Shown piece after piece: positions 17,808-26,655 of a DNA stretch of 64,000 bases. Location: the NCBI RefSeq assembly GCF_012933445.1, contig NZ_JABBNC010000001.1:558001-622000 (forward strand), given 5' to 3'. The DNA is from Actinoplanes sp. TBRC 11911. GTDB lineage: Bacteria > Actinomycetota > Actinomycetes > Mycobacteriales > Micromonosporaceae. The notes beneath the pieces were generated by a model that saw only the letters and a program-made list of their open reading frames with translations, was not told the origin of the DNA and did no database searches. The position numbers were made by a program, and so were the translations under genes. The stretch's first letter is position 1. Each line of letters starts with the position of its first letter.

Positions 17808-18275
17808 CTACGCCGCGAGGGCCCGGTCGTGCGCCTTGACCATCGTGTTCGCGCCGTTGCCGAAGACGTAGAGCGCCACGCCCATCAGCAGCGCGGTCCC
17901 GAGGCTCCACCACTCGCCGGACAGCCCGCGCACCACCCCGAACACGATCAGCGCCAGCAGTGTCGTCAGGCAGGCGAGGCGCACCCGCCGGCTGACCCGT
18001 CGTGCCGCCTCCAGCGCACCGCGCGCGACGGTGCCCTGATCGAGCGTCCGGCGAATCCGGCGCGTCGTCACGGTGAGAACGATCGCCGCCACCCCCAGCA
18101 CCACTCCGCCGGCGGCGAGCGGCAAGCCGGCCGCCTCCCCGGCGACGAGCAGCGTGATGCCCCCGACGGTGAGCGGCGTGACCAGGATCAAGACGATGAT
18201 CAGAGCCAGGAGCATGCGGGTGCCCGCGCGCTGCATCAGGGCCGGGTCCGGTACGCGTACGCGGTCGTCGCTCAT
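17808..18275 (-). CDS. Four-helix membrane protein ending a type VII-like cassette
   Basis: The 155-residue protein has four hydrophobic segments (about 20-43, 47-68, 100-115 and 122-140), with a basic cytoplasmic loop TTRRIRRTLDQ between pairs. No family recognised. It is the last gene of the cassette 17808-20143, 16 bp after the WXG protein. In effector-immunity modules the gene after the secreted protein is often a membrane immunity factor; that is only a hypothesis here. Confidence 0.7.
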   Translation of the reverse strand: MSDDRVRVPDPALMQRAGTRMLLALIIVLILVTPLTVGGITLLVAGEAAGLPLAAGGVVLGVAAIVLTVTTRRIRRTLDQGTVARGALEAARRVSRRVRLACLTTLLALIVFGVVRGLSGEWWSLGTALLMGVALYVFGNGANTMVKAHDRALAA

Positions 18276-18291
18276 GTCCTCTCCGGGGACG

Positions 18292-19092
18292 TCAGGAGGT
18301 ACGGAGGTGCCAGTTCGTGGTGTTGTCGTCGCTGAGGCTGCCGTCCGCGATGATCCCGGTCGTCGAGCGCGGCCAGTAGCCCTGCGGGAAACCGTCGTTG
18401 TTGTTGACCCGTTGTAGCAGGTCCTTGTACTGGGAGGAAATCGCTGTCAGATAGGCGATCGAGGCGCCCACGACCGCGGTGATGATGCCCAGCGCCTTCA
18501 ATGTCGACGCGGCCGCACCGGCTGCGGCGGGTGGTGCGCCGACGCCGGTGGAGGCGGCCGCTCCCCAGCCGGTCAGCTCGATGATGAACGGAACGATCGC
18601 CGCGAGGATGCCGAGCCAGAACGCGATGATCCCGCCGGCCACCTTGGTCAGCGCGTCGTCGAGATCGTCGGTGGCCGCCTTGATCGCGGCCAGGGCCTTG
18701 CTCTGATCCGGCAGCGTGCCGAGGTAGGCGGTCGCGGCCGGGCCCTGCCACCGCTCGTCGATCTCGGTCTGGCCGGTGGTGGCCTGCGACATGAGGTCGG
18801 TGGCGCGCTTGCCCACCTGCTCGGTCCACGAGGTGCCGTGATTCCACAAGGTCCACGGGACGCCGGGGCGGGTGAAGAACTTGCCGATCTCGGAGCAGAG
18901 CTTCTCGATCAGGTCGACCAGCCGGTTCAGCATGTCGGTCACGCCGTCCCAGAGCGGCCCGAGCCACCGGCCGACGCTGTTGCACGCGTCGATGATCTTG
19001 TTGGTGAGGTCGACGGCCTGCTGCAGCCCGTTCTCGACCCGGGCGAGGGTGTCGTTGAACTCGGCGTCCGACAGCGGCAATGCCACGCCCAT
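18292..19092 (-). CDS. WXG100-like type VII secretion target with hydrophobic C-terminal region
   Basis: The 266-residue protein begins with helices typical of ESX substrates (LSDAEFNDTLARVENGLQQA) and carries a WxG turn in DERWQGPAATAYLG (about 113-126). After a helical region there are two long hydrophobic stretches (about 153-175 and 196-222), then a polar Asn-rich tail (VNNNDGFPQGYWP). The form fits a membrane-active effector or a scaffold exported by type VII secretion. No known toxin domain is seen. It lies between an EspC-like protein gene and a membrane protein gene. Confidence 0.75.
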   Translation of the reverse strand: MGVALPLSDAEFNDTLARVENGLQQAVDLTNKIIDACNSVGRWLGPLWDGVTDMLNRLVDLIEKLCSEIGKFFTRPGVPWTLWNHGTSWTEQVGKRATDLMSQATTGQTEIDERWQGPAATAYLGTLPDQSKALAAIKAATDDLDDALTKVAGGIIAFWLGILAAIVPFIIELTGWGAAASTGVGAPPAAAGAAASTLKALGIITAVVGASIAYLTAISSQYKDLLQRVNNNDGFPQGYWPRSTTGIIADGSLSDDNTTNWHLRTS

Positions 19093-19111
19093 GGCGACGA
19101 TCTCCTGTCCG

Positions 19112-19435
19112 TCAGTAGATGCCGGTCATCCGGTGCACGGTGTTGATCTCGTCCTGCTCGTAGCCGTCGGCCGCCGCCCGCAACGCGCCGGCCAGCTCGT
19201 TGAAGTTCTCGGCGCCCTCGTTCAGCAGGCGATACAGCCTCATCTGCAGGAGCTGGTAGGTCTCCGTCAGGCCGAGCTGGTCGGCCAGGTAGGAAAAATG
19301 CAGCGCGCTCAGCTGCAGTTGCCCGGCGACACCCGCGGCGTCACGTAACTCCGCGGCGCCCGCGTCCCACGTCGAGGCGTCCTGGCGCAGCGCCCCGATC
19401 GCGGCCTTGACCTGCTGTTCGTTCGGCGGTGGCAC
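19112..19435 (-). CDS. ESX/EspC-like helical type VII secretion-associated protein
   Basis: The 107-residue, all-helical protein (ALRQDASTWDAGAAELRDAA; ALRAAADGYEQDE) has the length and heptad pattern of WXG100/EspC-type proteins, including the YxxxD/E-like export signal AADGYEQDE near the C-terminus. The usual WxG turn is not obvious. GTG 19435 is preceded by GAGGTG. It is probably a partner of the larger WXG protein encoded 19 bp downstream. Confidence 0.75.
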   Translation of the reverse strand: MPPPNEQQVKAAIGALRQDASTWDAGAAELRDAAGVAGQLQLSALHFSYLADQLGLTETYQLLQMRLYRLLNEGAENFNELAGALRAAADGYEQDEINTVHRMTGIY

Positions 19436-19441
19436 GTCGGT

Positions 19442-20143
19442 TCACCTCTGCGGGTCGGTGGGCGGGGCGGCGAGGCCGAGGGTGGACAGCAGCGTGGCCG
19501 GGTCCGAGGTGAACCGCTCCAGCTCCGGGAAGGGCCACCGGCCGGTGATCGAGGAAGCCTCATCGGCAGCGGCGTAGCCGTCGCGGATCGCCGCCGTGAT
19601 CGCCGCTCCGACGTCGCGCCCGGCACGCTCGCCGACCCGTAGCCCGGTCAGCTCACCACCGGTCAGCGTCGCCGTCACCTGGTCGTGGGCATCGCGTCCG
19701 GTGGTGATCGCGCGGCTTCGGGCGCTCGCCTCGCGGGCCAGGTCGTCGAGGCGGTCGGTGGCGTCCTGCAGCAGATACCAGAGGTCGCGGACCGTGCCGC
19801 CGTCGGCCGCGGTCGACGGCGGCGCCGAGAGCCTGGTGCCGGCGTCGGTGCCGACGGCCGCCGCCCACGTCTCCATCCGCCGGTTGCCCGCCTCCCGAAA
19901 GGCGAACAGCACGGCGTCAGCCAGCTCCTGGGCCGTCAGGTGCGCCCGCCACCCCGGCAGGACCTCGACCGTCTCGATACGCCCGGCGGCGGTCAGCACG
20001 ACGCGTACCTGCTCCGAGGAGTCCCGCGCGGACGCCTCCGACGACGCCGCGGCGGCCGCCCGGAATTGGCCGTCCAGGATCGCCGCCTCGCGCCCCAGCT
20101 CCGCGAGCTCGGCGAGTAGGTCAGACAAGGGGGCCGCCACCAT
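19442..20143 (-). CDS. Tandem YbaB/EbfC-like protein of a type VII cassette
   Basis: The 233-residue product has an N-terminal helix, a YbaB-like fold (QVRVVLTAAGRIETVEVLP, then LTAQELADAVLFAFREA) and a second, weaker copy (VTATLTGGELTGLRVGE, then VGAAITAAIRDGY). Proteins of this kind accompany ESX substrates in actinomycetes and may be chaperone-like. ATG 20143 is preceded by GGAGTGGAG. It is the first gene of a four-gene cassette; the gap to the next gene is six bases. Confidence 0.75.
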   Translation of the reverse strand: MVAAPLSDLLAELAELGREAAILDGQFRAAAAASSEASARDSSEQVRVVLTAAGRIETVEVLPGWRAHLTAQELADAVLFAFREAGNRRMETWAAAVGTDAGTRLSAPPSTAADGGTVRDLWYLLQDATDRLDDLAREASARSRAITTGRDAHDQVTATLTGGELTGLRVGERAGRDVGAAITAAIRDGYAAADEASSITGRWPFPELERFTSDPATLLSTLGLAAPPTDPQR

Positions 20144-20275
20144 GGACTCCACTCCGTCGGCCAGCAAAGCACTCAGCGTAATCGATGCGTTCAACGCCGC
20201 GTAGCATGTACAGATGTACGCACGTTGCGAACAAGAGCAAGCGGCCGGTGTGGCGCCGCACCGCCGGTAGTCGAA

Positions 20276-21556
20276 ATGCGCAGGGTGTCCCGGCTTGCCG
20301 GCGTCGTCACCGCCGGTGTGCTCGTGGCATCGTCGGGCTGCACGCAATCGCCCGCCCCTGTGCCGACGCCGTCTTTGTCGCCGTCGCCCGCAAAGCCGGC
20401 GCCGTCGCAGCAAACGCCGCCATCCGCGTCCACTATCTACCCCTTCGCGGCAATCCGCCCTTCGGCCTCCCAACCCGCCCAGGACGCCGCCCTGATCCGC
20501 TACTACCGCGCCTGGCAGAAGGCATTTGTCCGCAAGCAATGCGGTTCCGGCCAATACCAGGTCTACGCACCCGACGCCGACTACCCCTTCGTAGCCGAGG
20601 CGCAGGGCTACGGAATGGTGATCACCGCGTCGATGGCGAATCGGGAACCGAGCACGAAACCGGTATTCGACGGCCTCCTCACCTACGTTCTGGCCCACCC
20701 TTCGGATCGCCATCCCGATCTCATGGCGGCCGAGCAGGATCGCGCCTGCCACGACCGCGGCGGCGCGAGCTCGGCAACCGACGGCGACATGGACATCGCG
20801 TACGGGCTATTGCTCGCCGATGTCATGTGGGGAAGCGAGGGCCGCTACGACTATCGCGCGCTCGCGTCACGCCGCATCCACTCGATCAAGGCGAATACGG
20901 TGCATCCCGGCTCGAATCTCATGCTGCTCGGCGACTGGAGCGGCCCCGACGACCCGGCCCTTTATCGCACCTCGCGCACGTCGGACTGGATGCCGCAACA
21001 CTTCACCGCCTTCGAAAAGGCGACAAAGGATCCGGACTGGTCCGCGATCCGGGCCTCGCATCGTCGCGCCGTCGCCCACATCCAGTCCCGATACAGCCCG
21101 GGAACGGGTCTGCTGCCGGACTTCGTGGAATCGAGAGGCGGCAATGTCGAACCCGTCCGGGGTGAGGTCCTGGAGACCCGGCACGACGGCGACTATCACT
21201 TCAATGCCTGCCGTACGCCGTGGCGCCTCGGCGTGGATGCCATCACGTCCGGCGACAAGTCGTCGACCGCGGCGGTACGAAAGATAAACGCATGGTTCCG
21301 TGAATCGACCGGCGACGATCCGAACCGAGTCGGCTCCGGTTACACGCTCGGCGGCGAACGCTACGACCCGGATCGCGACAACGCCTTCTGGGCGCCCCTG
21401 GCGGTGGCCGCGATGACCGACCGCACCGGCCAACGGTGGCTGGACGCGCTGTGGGCCAAGATGGCCGGCAGCACGATCGATCCGGCGAACTACTTCGGTT
21501 CCACGATCCAGCTCCAGGTGATGCTGGTGGTCACCGGTCACTGGACGGCGCCGTGA
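20276..21556 (+). CDS. Glycoside hydrolase family 8 lipoprotein (endoglucanase-like)
   Basis: The 426-residue protein has a lipoprotein signal (VLVASSGC, Cys about 22), a Pro/Ser linker (about 23-55) and a GH8 domain. VAEAQGYGMVI contains the expected acid Glu (about 108), and SATDGDMDIAYGLLLA holds the conserved Asp pair (about 169-171). GH8 enzymes cleave beta-1,4-glucans, xylan or chitosan; the specificity here is unknown. ATG 20276 gives the signal directly; an upstream frame is not needed. The 3' end overlaps the convergent TetR gene by 26 bp. Confidence 0.87.
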   Translation: MRRVSRLAGVVTAGVLVASSGCTQSPAPVPTPSLSPSPAKPAPSQQTPPSASTIYPFAAIRPSASQPAQDAALIRYYRAWQKAFVRKQCGSGQYQVYAPDADYPFVAEAQGYGMVITASMANREPSTKPVFDGLLTYVLAHPSDRHPDLMAAEQDRACHDRGGASSATDGDMDIAYGLLLADVMWGSEGRYDYRALASRRIHSIKANTVHPGSNLMLLGDWSGPDDPALYRTSRTSDWMPQHFTAFEKATKDPDWSAIRASHRRAVAHIQSRYSPGTGLLPDFVESRGGNVEPVRGEVLETRHDGDYHFNACRTPWRLGVDAITSGDKSSTAAVRKINAWFRESTGDDPNRVGSGYTLGGERYDPDRDNAFWAPLAVAAMTDRTGQRWLDALWAKMAGSTIDPANYFGSTIQLQVMLVVTGHWTAP

Positions 21557-22187
21557 CGGCCCGCCCGCGCCGCGGCCGAAATGTCTCCAGGTAGTCCAGC
21601 GCGCCGTTCAACGCGTCCCGCAGCGGCGCCTCGTCGCGGGCACCCTGCGCGAGCAGCATGCCACCCTGGTACGCCGCCATGAACACGTGCGCCAGCCGGT
21701 CCGGGTCGGCGTCGCGGCGCAGCACGCCGCTGTCCCGCATCGCCGTCAGACCGCGCCGGAACATCTCGCGCCACCGCTCGAAGCCCTCGGCGATGTCGTC
21801 GTGCAGTTCCAGATCGCTCTTCATCACCTCGGCCACCAGCGACCCGAACGCACAACCACCGGCCAGCACGTCGGCGCGATTCAGATATGACTCGGCCCAG
21901 GTGTGCAGCGCGGCGACGCGGTCCAGCTCGCCCAGCGGGGCTTCGCGGTGCAGCCCGGACAGCGCGTCGGCACGGTACGCGATGACCGCCCGGACCATGC
22001 TGCGCTTGTCCGGAAAATAGTGGCTGAGCTGGGAACCACTGACCCCGGCGGCCTTGCGGACGTCTTCGTTGCTGGTGTTCTGCACACCCTTCACGTAGAT
22101 CAGCTCGGCCGCGGTGCGGACGATGTGCGCTCGGGTCGCCTCGCCCTTGGTCGTGAGCCGGCGCGCCGGCACGTCAGTCGTTGGCAT
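21531..22187 (-). CDS. TetR-family repressor of adjacent MFS transporter
   Basis: The 218-residue protein has an N-terminal helix-turn-helix (IVRTAAELIYVKGVQNTSNEDVRKAAGVSGSQLSHYFPDK, about 20-60 in two halves) and a TetR_C-type ligand domain with CAFGSLVAEV. It diverges from the efflux gene at 22270 across an 82-bp region containing three TGGG-N8-CCCA dyads, the likely operators. Its 3' end overlaps the GH8 gene on the other strand. Confidence 0.88.
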   Translation of the reverse strand: MPTTDVPARRLTTKGEATRAHIVRTAAELIYVKGVQNTSNEDVRKAAGVSGSQLSHYFPDKRSMVRAVIAYRADALSGLHREAPLGELDRVAALHTWAESYLNRADVLAGGCAFGSLVAEVMKSDLELHDDIAEGFERWREMFRRGLTAMRDSGVLRRDADPDRLAHVFMAAYQGGMLLAQGARDEAPLRDALNGALDYLETFRPRRGRAVTAPSSDR

Positions 22188-22207
22188 GCATCGAAGCATA
22201 GCGCGAC

Positions 22208-22278
22208 TGGGCCACGTGACCCAAGTAACTGGGCTTGTCAACCCATAAACTTCGACCTTTACTGGGCCCATGAGCCCA
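22208..22278. promoter_or_regulatory. Three phased operator-like dyads TGGG-N8-CCCA
   Basis: The dyads are at 22208-22223 (TGGGCCACGTGACCCA), 22230-22245 (TGGGCTTGTCAACCCA) and 22263-22278 (TGGGCCCATGAGCCCA). Start-to-start spacings of 22 and 33 bp are two and three helical turns, so all three face the same side of DNA. The third overlaps the MFS start codon at 22270. They are probably bound by the divergent TetR protein. Confidence 0.7.
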
Positions 22279-23664
22279 AATTCTCCAACAATTGCCACCC
22301 CTCCCCGTACGCCTGAACCAGCCGCCCGCAGCCGACGATGGCTGATCATGACGGTGCTCGGCGCCGTCTCGTTCATGGCCCAGCTCGACTTCTTCATCGT
22401 CAATGTGGCCCTGGACGGCATCGGGAAATCCTTCCCGGGCTCGACCGGATCGACGTTGTCGTGGGTCCTGAACGCCTACGCCGTCGTGTTCGCCGCGGTC
22501 CTGGTCGCGGCCGGCCGCTTCGCCGACCGTTACGGCCGCCGGACCGTCCTGCTCGTCGGCGTCGCCGTGTTCACCCTGGCGTCGGGGCTGGCCGCGGTGG
22601 CGCCCAGCCTCGGCTTCCTCATCCTGGCGCGAGCGATTCAGGCCATCGGCGCCGCGATGATCGTGCCGACCTCGCTGGGCCTGCTGTACCCGAGCTTCCC
22701 GAAGCACCAGCACACCCTGGTCGTCGGCCTGTGGGCCGGAGTGGCAGCGGTCGCCGCCGCCGCGGGCCCCCCGGTCGGCGGGCTGCTCGTCACCGTGGAC
22801 TGGCGGTGGATCTTCCTGATCAACCTGCCGATCGGCGCGGCGACGATCATCGGCGGCCTGAAGTGGCTGCCGGAGCACCGCGAACCCCGCGGGAGCCGGC
22901 TGCCCGACATCCTCTCGGCCGTCAGCCTGCTCCTGGCCGTCGCGTTCCTGATCCTCGGAATCGTGCAGGGCCACGACTGGAGCTGGGGCAACTGGCGGAC
23001 GATCGCGATCTTCGCGGTCGCGGCGGTGCTCGCCGCCGTGACCATCCGGCGAAGCTGGTCCGCGGCCGCGCCGATCATCGAGCGGGACCTGTTCCGCAAC
23101 CGGCAGTTCACCGCCGCCACGATCACGTTGCTCGCCTACTTCACCGGGTTCTCGATCTTCCTGCTCGGCAGCGCCCTGTTCATGCAGAACGTCTGGCACT
23201 TCAGCGCACTCCAGACGGGGGCCGCTCTCACCCCGACACCGCTGGCCGGGATGGGCTTCGCGACCACGGCCGGCCCGATCCAGCGACGTTTCGGCCGCAC
23301 GCTGCCCGCGGTGGCCGGGGCGCTGCTGATGGTCGCGGCCGCGGTCTACTGGCTGGTGGCCGTGGGCGACCACCCCGCGTACGCCACGACGATGCTGCCC
23401 GGCCTGATCCTGATGGGCATCTCCGGCGGTCTCTCGCAGGCGCCGATGTTCGCGGTGGCGGGCACGCTCAGCCCGCACCGCGCGGCCACCGGCAGCGCCG
23501 TGCTCAACATGAGCCGCCAGGTCGGCAGCGCCGTCGGCGTGGCGGTCCTGGTCGCCTTGACCGCGGCCGGCGCCGGCGTGCCCGGGTTCGCGCACGCCTG
23601 GTGGGTGATGGCCGGCACCGGCCTGTTCGCCGCCGCCACCCTCGTCACCCTCCGACGACCTTGA
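22270..23664 (+). CDS. MFS drug/metabolite exporter, DHA2 (14-helix) family
   Basis: The 464-residue polytopic protein shows DHA2 features: motif D-like LDFFIVNVALDGIGKSF after helix 1, motif A GRFADRYGRRTVL between helices 2 and 3, and motif C-like GPPVGGLLVTVDWRWIFLINLP. It uses the proton gradient to export a compound, probably the ligand sensed by the neighbouring TetR repressor. No ribosome site is seen before ATG 22270; the start lies in the operator region and the mRNA may have a very short leader. Confidence 0.9.
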   Translation: MSPNSPTIATPPRTPEPAARSRRWLIMTVLGAVSFMAQLDFFIVNVALDGIGKSFPGSTGSTLSWVLNAYAVVFAAVLVAAGRFADRYGRRTVLLVGVAVFTLASGLAAVAPSLGFLILARAIQAIGAAMIVPTSLGLLYPSFPKHQHTLVVGLWAGVAAVAAAAGPPVGGLLVTVDWRWIFLINLPIGAATIIGGLKWLPEHREPRGSRLPDILSAVSLLLAVAFLILGIVQGHDWSWGNWRTIAIFAVAAVLAAVTIRRSWSAAAPIIERDLFRNRQFTAATITLLAYFTGFSIFLLGSALFMQNVWHFSALQTGAALTPTPLAGMGFATTAGPIQRRFGRTLPAVAGALLMVAAAVYWLVAVGDHPAYATTMLPGLILMGISGGLSQAPMFAVAGTLSPHRAATGSAVLNMSRQVGSAVGVAVLVALTAAGAGVPGFAHAWWVMAGTGLFAAATLVTLRRP

Positions 23665-23668
23665 TCAC

Positions 23669-23726
23669 CGCGAATCAGCCGCCCGCGTACGCTTCGGTCA
23701 CCCCGTACGCGGCCGGCTGATTCGCG
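23669..23726. terminator. Bidirectional terminator between MFS gene and dxs
   Basis: A perfect 13-base inverted repeat (CGCGAATCAGCCG at 23669 and its complement ending 23726) encloses a second 8-base repeat (CGCGTACG/CGTACGCG). The composite hairpin fills the 62-bp gap between the convergent genes. Confidence 0.8.
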
Positions 23727-25625
23727 TCAGCGCGCCATTCGCCGGGCCGGCACCAAAGGGGTAGCCCATCCGATGACCCGCCGGCCGATGCTCTCCGCCG
23801 TGAGGCCGATCCGGGCGCGAACATCGCCGACCTTCCCGTGCTCGAGGAACTCGGTGGGAACGCCCACCTCCCTCGTCGGCGTGTCGATGCCGGCCTCGCG
23901 GATCAGTTGCGCGATTCGCGATCCGACTCCGCCGCTCAAAATGCCGTCCTCGATCGTCACGATCAGCCCGGCCTGGCGCGCGAGTTCGACGATTTCCGGT
24001 GGCAACGGTTTGACCCAGCGCGGGTCGACGACCCGGACGGTGAATCCCGCCTCCACCACCGCGTGGGCGGCGGCTACCGCATCCACCGCCATCGCTCCCA
24101 CCGAAATCACGAGCACATCGGCCGTACCGACGTCATCGGACTCGAACAACACATCGACCGCGCCGAATGACCGCGTCGCCGGCACCTCCGCGACGAGCGG
24201 CGTCTTCGGAAAGCGCACCACCGACGGCCCCGTTTCGATGGCGACCGCCTCGCGCAGCTCGGCCCGCAAGGTCAGCTCGTCTCGTGGCGCCGCCTGCGCG
24301 ATCCCAGGCACCATGCCCAGCATCGCGTAGTCCCACACCCCGTTGTGCGTCGGCCCGTCGGAACCCGTGACCCCGGCCCGGTCCAGGACAATCGTGACCG
24401 GCAACCGATGCAGGGCCACGTCCATCAGCAATTGGTCGAACGCCCGGTTGAGGAACGTCGCGTAAATCGCGACGACGGGATGCATGCCACCCGATGCCAG
24501 CCCGGCGGCCGAGGTCATCGCGTGCTGTTCGGCGATGCCGACGTCGTAGAACCGGTCCGGGAAGCGCCGGGAAAACGGGCCCAGCCCGGTCGGTTCGCAC
24601 ATGGCCGCGGTGATCGCGACCAGGTCCGGCCGCGCCTCCCCGATGCTGATGATCTCGTCGGAGAACACCGAGGTCCACGTCCCGGCCGGCCGCGCCAGCA
24701 ATTCGCCGGTGTCCGGCCGGAAGGGACCGGGCGAGTGCATTTGCTCGATGTCGTCGTTGACGGCGGGCGGGTAGCCGCGGCCTTTCTGCGTGACGACGTG
24801 CACGACGACCGGCTTCCCGAAGTTCTTGGCAAGGGTGAGGGCCCGCTCCACCGCCGCGAGATCGTGGCCGTCGATGGGCCCCACGTATTTCAGGCCCAGG
24901 TCCTCGAACATGCCTTGCGGAGCCAGCAGATCCTTCATACCCCGCTTGATCCCGTGGAGAGCGTCATAAACCGCGGACCCAATGTACGGCGTACGGCCGA
25001 GCAGTTCTTTGACACCGTCGAGCGCGCGTTCGTAGCTCGGCTGCAACCGCAGTCCCGCCAGATGGTCGGCCAGTCCGCCGATTGTCGGCGCGTAGGACCG
25101 GCCGTTGTCGTTCACAACGATCACCACAGGGCGATCGGCCGCGGCGATGTTGTTGAGCGCCTCCCACGACATCCCACCGGTGAGCGCCCCGTCCCCCACG
25201 ACCGCCACCACCGGCCGCCGATCGCCGCGAATGTCCCTGGCCTTGGACAGACCGTCGGCGTACGAGAGGGCGGTGGAGGCGTGGGAATTCTCGATCCAGT
25301 CGTGCGGGCTCTCCGCGCGGCTCGGGTAACCCGAAAGGCCGTCCGTCTGACGCAGGCTGCCGAAATTGTCTCGCCGGCCGGTGAGAATTTTGTGCACGTA
25401 GGTTTGGTGGCCCGTGTCGAACAGGATCGGATCGGCCGGCGAGTCGAACACCGTATGTAGCGCAACGGTCAACTCGACCACGCCCAGATTGGGTCCGATG
25501 TGTCCCCCGGTCTGCGCCACCGTCCGCACCAGCAGGTCCCGAATTTCGGCGCACAATCGCACTCGCTCGTCCACACCCAGACGGCGCAGGTCGGCCGGGC
25601 CGTCGATGCCGGCTAGAAGACTCAC
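23727..25625 (-). CDS. dxs: 1-deoxy-D-xylulose-5-phosphate synthase
   Basis: The 632-residue protein is full length for DXS. It joins pyruvate and glyceraldehyde 3-phosphate with ThDP, the first step of the MEP isoprenoid pathway. Visible motifs: [18 protein letters not shown] (ThDP-side His), [18 protein letters not shown] (Mg-ThDP motif), [18 protein letters not shown] (catalytic Glu), [20 protein letters not shown] 25625 follows AAAGGG and lies four bases after the stop of the upstream kgd fragment, so it is the last gene of a TetR-kgd-dxs operon. It may be a second, pathway-dedicated copy; that cannot be decided from this window. Confidence 0.95.
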   Translation of the reverse strand: MSLLAGIDGPADLRRLGVDERVRLCAEIRDLLVRTVAQTGGHIGPNLGVVELTVALHTVFDSPADPILFDTGHQTYVHKILTGRRDNFGSLRQTDGLSGYPSRAESPHDWIENSHASTALSYADGLSKARDIRGDRRPVVAVVGDGALTGGMSWEALNNIAAADRPVVIVVNDNGRSYAPTIGGLADHLAGLRLQPSYERALDGVKELLGRTPYIGSAVYDALHGIKRGMKDLLAPQGMFEDLGLKYVGPIDGHDLAAVERALTLAKNFGKPVVVHVVTQKGRGYPPAVNDDIEQMHSPGPFRPDTGELLARPAGTWTSVFSDEIISIGEARPDLVAITAAMCEPTGLGPFSRRFPDRFYDVGIAEQHAMTSAAGLASGGMHPVVAIYATFLNRAFDQLLMDVALHRLPVTIVLDRAGVTGSDGPTHNGVWDYAMLGMVPGIAQAAPRDELTLRAELREAVAIETGPSVVRFPKTPLVAEVPATRSFGAVDVLFESDDVGTADVLVISVGAMAVDAVAAAHAVVEAGFTVRVVDPRWVKPLPPEIVELARQAGLIVTIEDGILSGGVGSRIAQLIREAGIDTPTREVGVPTEFLEHGKVGDVRARIGLTAESIGRRVIGWATPLVPARRMAR

Positions 25626-25629
25626 TGGA

Positions 25630-26655
25630 TCACCCTTTCAAGGCTTCGTCGATGAGTTCCCTCTGTTCCTGGGCATGCCGTTTACTCGAACCGGTCGCCG
25701 GCGCCGCCGACGCCGGACGGGACACGAGCCGAAGCGGCCGCGCACCGATCGAACCGAGCTCGCTCAGCAGGAACGTCCAAGCGCCCTGGTTCCTCGGTTC
25801 GTCCTGCACCCACACCGGCTCGGCGTTCGGATACGACTCGACGACGCGCGTCAATTCCGCGGCGGGCAGCGGGTAAAGCTGTTCGAGCCGCACCACGGCG
25901 ACGCTCGGATCCGGCCGGCCGAGCAGCTCGTAGTAAAGCTTTCCGCTGACCAGCAGCACCCGGCGCACCGCGGATCTGTCGATCGCCCGCCGATCGTCGA
26001 GCACCGGCTCGAACGTGCCAGCGGTGAAGTCCGGCAGCGCGCTGGTCGCCCCGCGCGTGCGCAACATGGATTTCGGGGTGAACACGACGAGCGGCTTCCG
26101 CGGACGCGCGTAGGCCTGCCGGCGGAGTAGGTGAAAGTACGACGCGGGGGTCGACGGTTGCGCCACCGTCATGTTGTCCTCGGCGCACAGTTGCAGGAAG
26201 CGTTCGATACGGGCCGAGGAATGGTCGGGTCCGCTGCCCTCATATCCGTGGGGAAGCAGGAGGGTCAGTCCCGAGCGTTGTCCCCATTTCTGCTCGGCCG
26301 AGCTGATGAACTCGTCGATGACGATCTGGGCGCCGTTGGCGAAGTCACCGAATTGCGCCTCCCACAGCACGAGGGCGTCCGGTCGTTCCACCGAGTAGCC
26401 GTACTCGAAGCCCAGCACGGCGTACTCGCTGAGCAACGAGTCGTAGAGGGAGAACCGGCCTTGATTCTCCGCGATGTCGCTGAGCGGAAGCCATTCCTGC
26501 CCGCTGGCTCGGTCGTGCAGCACCGCGTGCCGCTGAGCGAACGTGCCGCGACGGCTGTCCTGACCGGTCAACCGGACGGGAACTCCTTCCACCAGCAGCG
26601 AACCGAACGCGAGAAGCTCGCCGAAGGCCCAGTCGACGTCGCCGGCGCGGCTCAT
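25630..26655 (-). CDS. kgd: Split 2-oxoglutarate dehydrogenase/decarboxylase E1, C-terminal (Pyr-domain) part
   Basis: The frame encodes the transketolase-like Pyr domain and C-terminal domain of an actinobacterial Kgd/SucA E1: [96 protein letters not shown] 26655 overlaps the stop of the upstream fragment (ATGA) and is preceded by GGGTGGAG, so a 341-residue subunit could be made. In the same frame, homology continues upstream of this ATG ([11 protein letters not shown]), which shows descent from one continuous gene by a single-base deletion near 26710. It is either a true split subunit, a pseudogene half, or a sequencing error. Confidence 0.8.
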   Translation of the reverse strand: MSRAGDVDWAFGELLAFGSLLVEGVPVRLTGQDSRRGTFAQRHAVLHDRASGQEWLPLSDIAENQGRFSLYDSLLSEYAVLGFEYGYSVERPDALVLWEAQFGDFANGAQIVIDEFISSAEQKWGQRSGLTLLLPHGYEGSGPDHSSARIERFLQLCAEDNMTVAQPSTPASYFHLLRRQAYARPRKPLVVFTPKSMLRTRGATSALPDFTAGTFEPVLDDRRAIDRSAVRRVLLVSGKLYYELLGRPDPSVAVVRLEQLYPLPAAELTRVVESYPNAEPVWVQDEPRNQGAWTFLLSELGSIGARPLRLVSRPASAAPATGSSKRHAQEQRELIDEALKG

